Positions 6,482 to 8,101 of a DNA stretch of 8,101 nt are shown here, piece by piece (positions within the stretch are counted from its first letter, which is position 1; every line of letters starts with the position of its first letter). The position numbers and the translations under genes are program-made. Source of the stretch: Candidatus Omnitrophota bacterium (GTDB taxonomy: Bacteria; Omnitrophota; Gorgyraeia; 2-02-FULL-51-18; JAGOUK01); NCBI GenBank assembly GCA_020058965.1, contig JAGVCY010000005.1, positions 1 through 8,101 of the forward strand. Reading direction: 5' to 3'. The notes beneath the pieces were generated by a model. The model searched no databases and had not been told where the DNA came from. It worked only from the letters and a program-made list of their open reading frames with translations.

Positions 6482-7669
6482 ATGGAATTGACGGCGGTCA
6501 TCACCGCGCTTCTCATCATCATTTTCGTGTATGAAAAGTACACCCATGAAACACGGATTGCCAAGGTTCCGGTGCGGATCCACGTCAACGGATCGCGCGG
6601 CAAATCCAGCGTAACTCGGTTGATCACTGCGGGACTGAGGGGCGGGGGCATGCGGGTCGTCGGTAAGACGACCGGAACCTCCCCAAGGGTGATCTACACG
6701 GACGGGAGTGAAGCGCTTTTTCCAAGAAAAAACAAGCCGGACATTATCGAACAGGTGGATTTTTTTAAGATCGCCGTCAGAGAAAAAGCGGAGGCCGTGG
6801 TTTTGGAATGCATGGCCGTAAGGCCCGATTTGCAGCGCGTTTGTGAAAAAGATATCGTCAAAGCGACCGCGGTCGTTATTTCTAATGTTCGCGAAGATCA
6901 TTTGGACGTCATGGGGCCTCGACTCTCTGACGCGGCCGAATCACTGTGCGGCACGCTTCCGCGAAGGGGTCTGACGTGTTACACGGCGGAGCGCGATCCC
7001 GAGATGCTGGCCGTGATACATAACCGGGCGCAAATTTCGGGCGTTCATGTGGTCGAGACCCGCCCCTCCGCCATTGTGGATGAGCAGATGAAGGGCTTTG
7101 AGTACTTCGAGCACAAGGAAAATGTGGCACTGGCGCTGAGCGTTACTCGTTCTTTTGGGATCAATGACGAACAGGCGCTTGAGTCTATGCATACGGCTCT
7201 ACCGGATCCCGGTGCGTTGAGGGTCTTTAAGCTTCGGCGTCGGGGAGGAGAGATCGAATTCATCAATGCGCTTGCGGCTAATGATCCGAATTCAATTTTA
7301 AGTATTTGGAATCGAATGTATCGCCGTTTTGTTCCGGGCCAAACGCGGATCATTCTTCTGAACACCCGGAGAGACCGGCTCGAGCGGTCCCAGCAGCTGG
7401 CAGATCTAATCGCCAATCACATCAGTTGTGATTACCTGTTCCTGGTGGGAGACGACCAGGTCGTGATCCAGAATTATTTTAATCGTATCGCAAAAAAGCA
7501 TGATTGTAGGGTTATCACTTGCGGCAAGCGGCCGGTCCGCTGGGTTTACCGCCGGCTGATACAGGCAGCCGGTCGTCACGCGTCGATATATGCGATCGGC
7601 AATGTGGGCGGCGTCGGACAGCCGTTCGCAGACTTTTTTAACCGCGCATCCGCACGGCGACGGGGCTGA
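6482..7669 (+). CDS. pgsB: Poly-gamma-glutamate synthase subunit PgsB/CapB
   Basis: The ATP-dependent amide ligase of gamma-PGA synthesis, related to the Mur ligases; it joins glutamates through the gamma-carboxyl at the inner membrane together with PgsC. The 395-residue product matches the usual length (about 393 in Bacillus). Residues 3-17 form the N-terminal membrane anchor. HVNGSRGKSSVTR (34-46) is the P-loop. VVGKTTGT (59-66), LECMAVRPD (108-116), NVREDHLDVMGP (135-146), PDPGALR (241-247), NALAANDPNS (262-271), LNTRRDRLERSQQ (293-305) and AIGNVGG (371-377) all align with Bacillus PgsB from memory. The only P-loop change is Thr to Ser in GKSS, which is conservative. The start is set by the GAAGG site and the promoter. 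pgsC begins four bases after the stop. Confidence 0.97.
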   Translation: MELTAVITALLIIIFVYEKYTHETRIAKVPVRIHVNGSRGKSSVTRLITAGLRGGGMRVVGKTTGTSPRVIYTDGSEALFPRKNKPDIIEQVDFFKIAVREKAEAVVLECMAVRPDLQRVCEKDIVKATAVVISNVREDHLDVMGPRLSDAAESLCGTLPRRGLTCYTAERDPEMLAVIHNRAQISGVHVVETRPSAIVDEQMKGFEYFEHKENVALALSVTRSFGINDEQALESMHTALPDPGALRVFKLRRRGGEIEFINALAANDPNSILSIWNRMYRRFVPGQTRIILLNTRRDRLERSQQLADLIANHISCDYLFLVGDDQVVIQNYFNRIAKKHDCRVITCGKRPVRWVYRRLIQAAGRHASIYAIGNVGGVGQPFADFFNRASARRRG

Positions 7670-7673
7670 GGCG

Positions 7674-8101
7674 ATGCAGGAGCTGGCGATCGGCATAGGA
7701 CTTTTTGTGAACCTGGTGATGGTCGAGATCACAGGGTTCACCGCCGGAGGCATGGTGGTACCCGGGTACATCAGTCTGAGCATGGATTCGCCGATCAAGA
7801 TCCTGGTTTCGATCGTCATCGGATTCGTGACCTTTGTCACGGTGCAGCTGCTCTCGCTTTTTATCATTCTCTACGGCCGCCGGCTTCTGATGCTTTCGAT
7901 CTTGTTCGGCTTTATGTATGCCAACTTATTTGATTATTCAATCGGCTACGTGAGCGGATCCTACGACGCGATCCATTTGCAGGCCGTGGGGATCATTGTT
8001 CCGGGGCTCATCGCTTATTGGATGGCCCGGCAGGGAGTCGTTGCGTCTATTTGCGGTTTGTTGATCGGATCGATCCTCACACGGCTGATATTCATCATGA
8101 T
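7674..8101 (+). CDS. pgsC: Poly-gamma-glutamate synthase membrane subunit PgsC/CapC (3' end outside window)
   Basis: An integral membrane partner of PgsB, needed for gamma-PGA polymerisation. The frame is open to the last base, giving 142 codons (MQELAIGIGLFVNLVMVEIT...). The family is about 149 residues, so only the extreme C-terminus should be missing. Diagnostic motifs are GGMVVPGYISL (25-35), ILYGRR (65-70) and GIIVPGLIA (106-114) followed by RQG (119-121), all in the same order as in Bacillus PgsC. Hydrophobic segments lie at about 5-18, 41-66, 71-86, 104-117 and 122-142. GAGG overlaps the pgsB stop only two bases from the ATG, so initiation probably relies on coupling to pgsB. Further pgs genes (PgsA/CapA-like or PgsW-like) would be expected beyond the window but cannot be seen. 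Confidence 0.95.
   Translation, partial: MQELAIGIGLFVNLVMVEITGFTAGGMVVPGYISLSMDSPIKILVSIVIGFVTFVTVQLLSLFIILYGRRLLMLSILFGFMYANLFDYSIGYVSGSYDAIHLQAVGIIVPGLIAYWMARQGVVASICGLLIGSILTRLIFIM

Noticed and set aside
7406..7867. 153-residue minus-strand ORF across the pgsB/pgsC junction
   Set aside because: It is antisense to two firmly identified genes and has no recognisable motif.
1..8101. CRISPR array, tRNA, rRNA or insertion sequence
   Set aside because: No regularly spaced direct repeats with unique spacers, no cloverleaf or rRNA-like stretch, and no transposase or terminal inverted repeats were found.

Overview
The window is 8.1 kb of densely coded DNA with every recognisable gene on the + strand. 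It suggests an uncultured Gram-negative-type bacterium of moderate GC. Two complete ORFs begin with signal peptides, one of them a very large beta-rich protein with an outer-membrane-like C-terminus, and the locus contains poly-gamma-glutamate (gamma-PGA) synthesis genes. Large repeat-bearing surface proteins of this style recall PVC-group or Omnitrophota-like candidate phyla, but that placement is only an impression from protein style; no rRNA or other marker gene is present.

Region 1 (2-5139) is a two-gene surface-protein module. The first gene runs in from before the window. It carries YwqK/MORN-variant-like 'Y-x-S-G-x-L' repeats followed by seven to eight ~42-residue 'YDG' repeats that look like beta-propeller blades. 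Its stop codon overlaps the TTG start of the second gene (TTGA), so the two are probably translationally coupled. The second gene encodes a 1130-residue secreted beta-rich protein of unknown function with an internal duplication and a plausible outer-membrane C-terminus.

Region 2 (5140-5235) is a short intergenic gap holding a run of ten C residues, a candidate promoter and a small near-palindrome.

Region 3 (5221-8101) is a gamma-PGA module. It contains a secreted protein with the His/Asp...His...Glu pattern of an M14-carboxypeptidase-like zinc hydrolase, then a sigma70-type promoter with a perfect TATAAT, then pgsB (amide ligase) and the start of pgsC (membrane partner), which runs off the window end. 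PgsB with PgsC would polymerise glutamate at the inner membrane. The hydrolase is well placed to trim, release or recycle the polymer in the periplasm or outside the cell. Whether the large surface protein of region 1 belongs to the same system is unproven; the gap and the promoters argue for separate transcription units.
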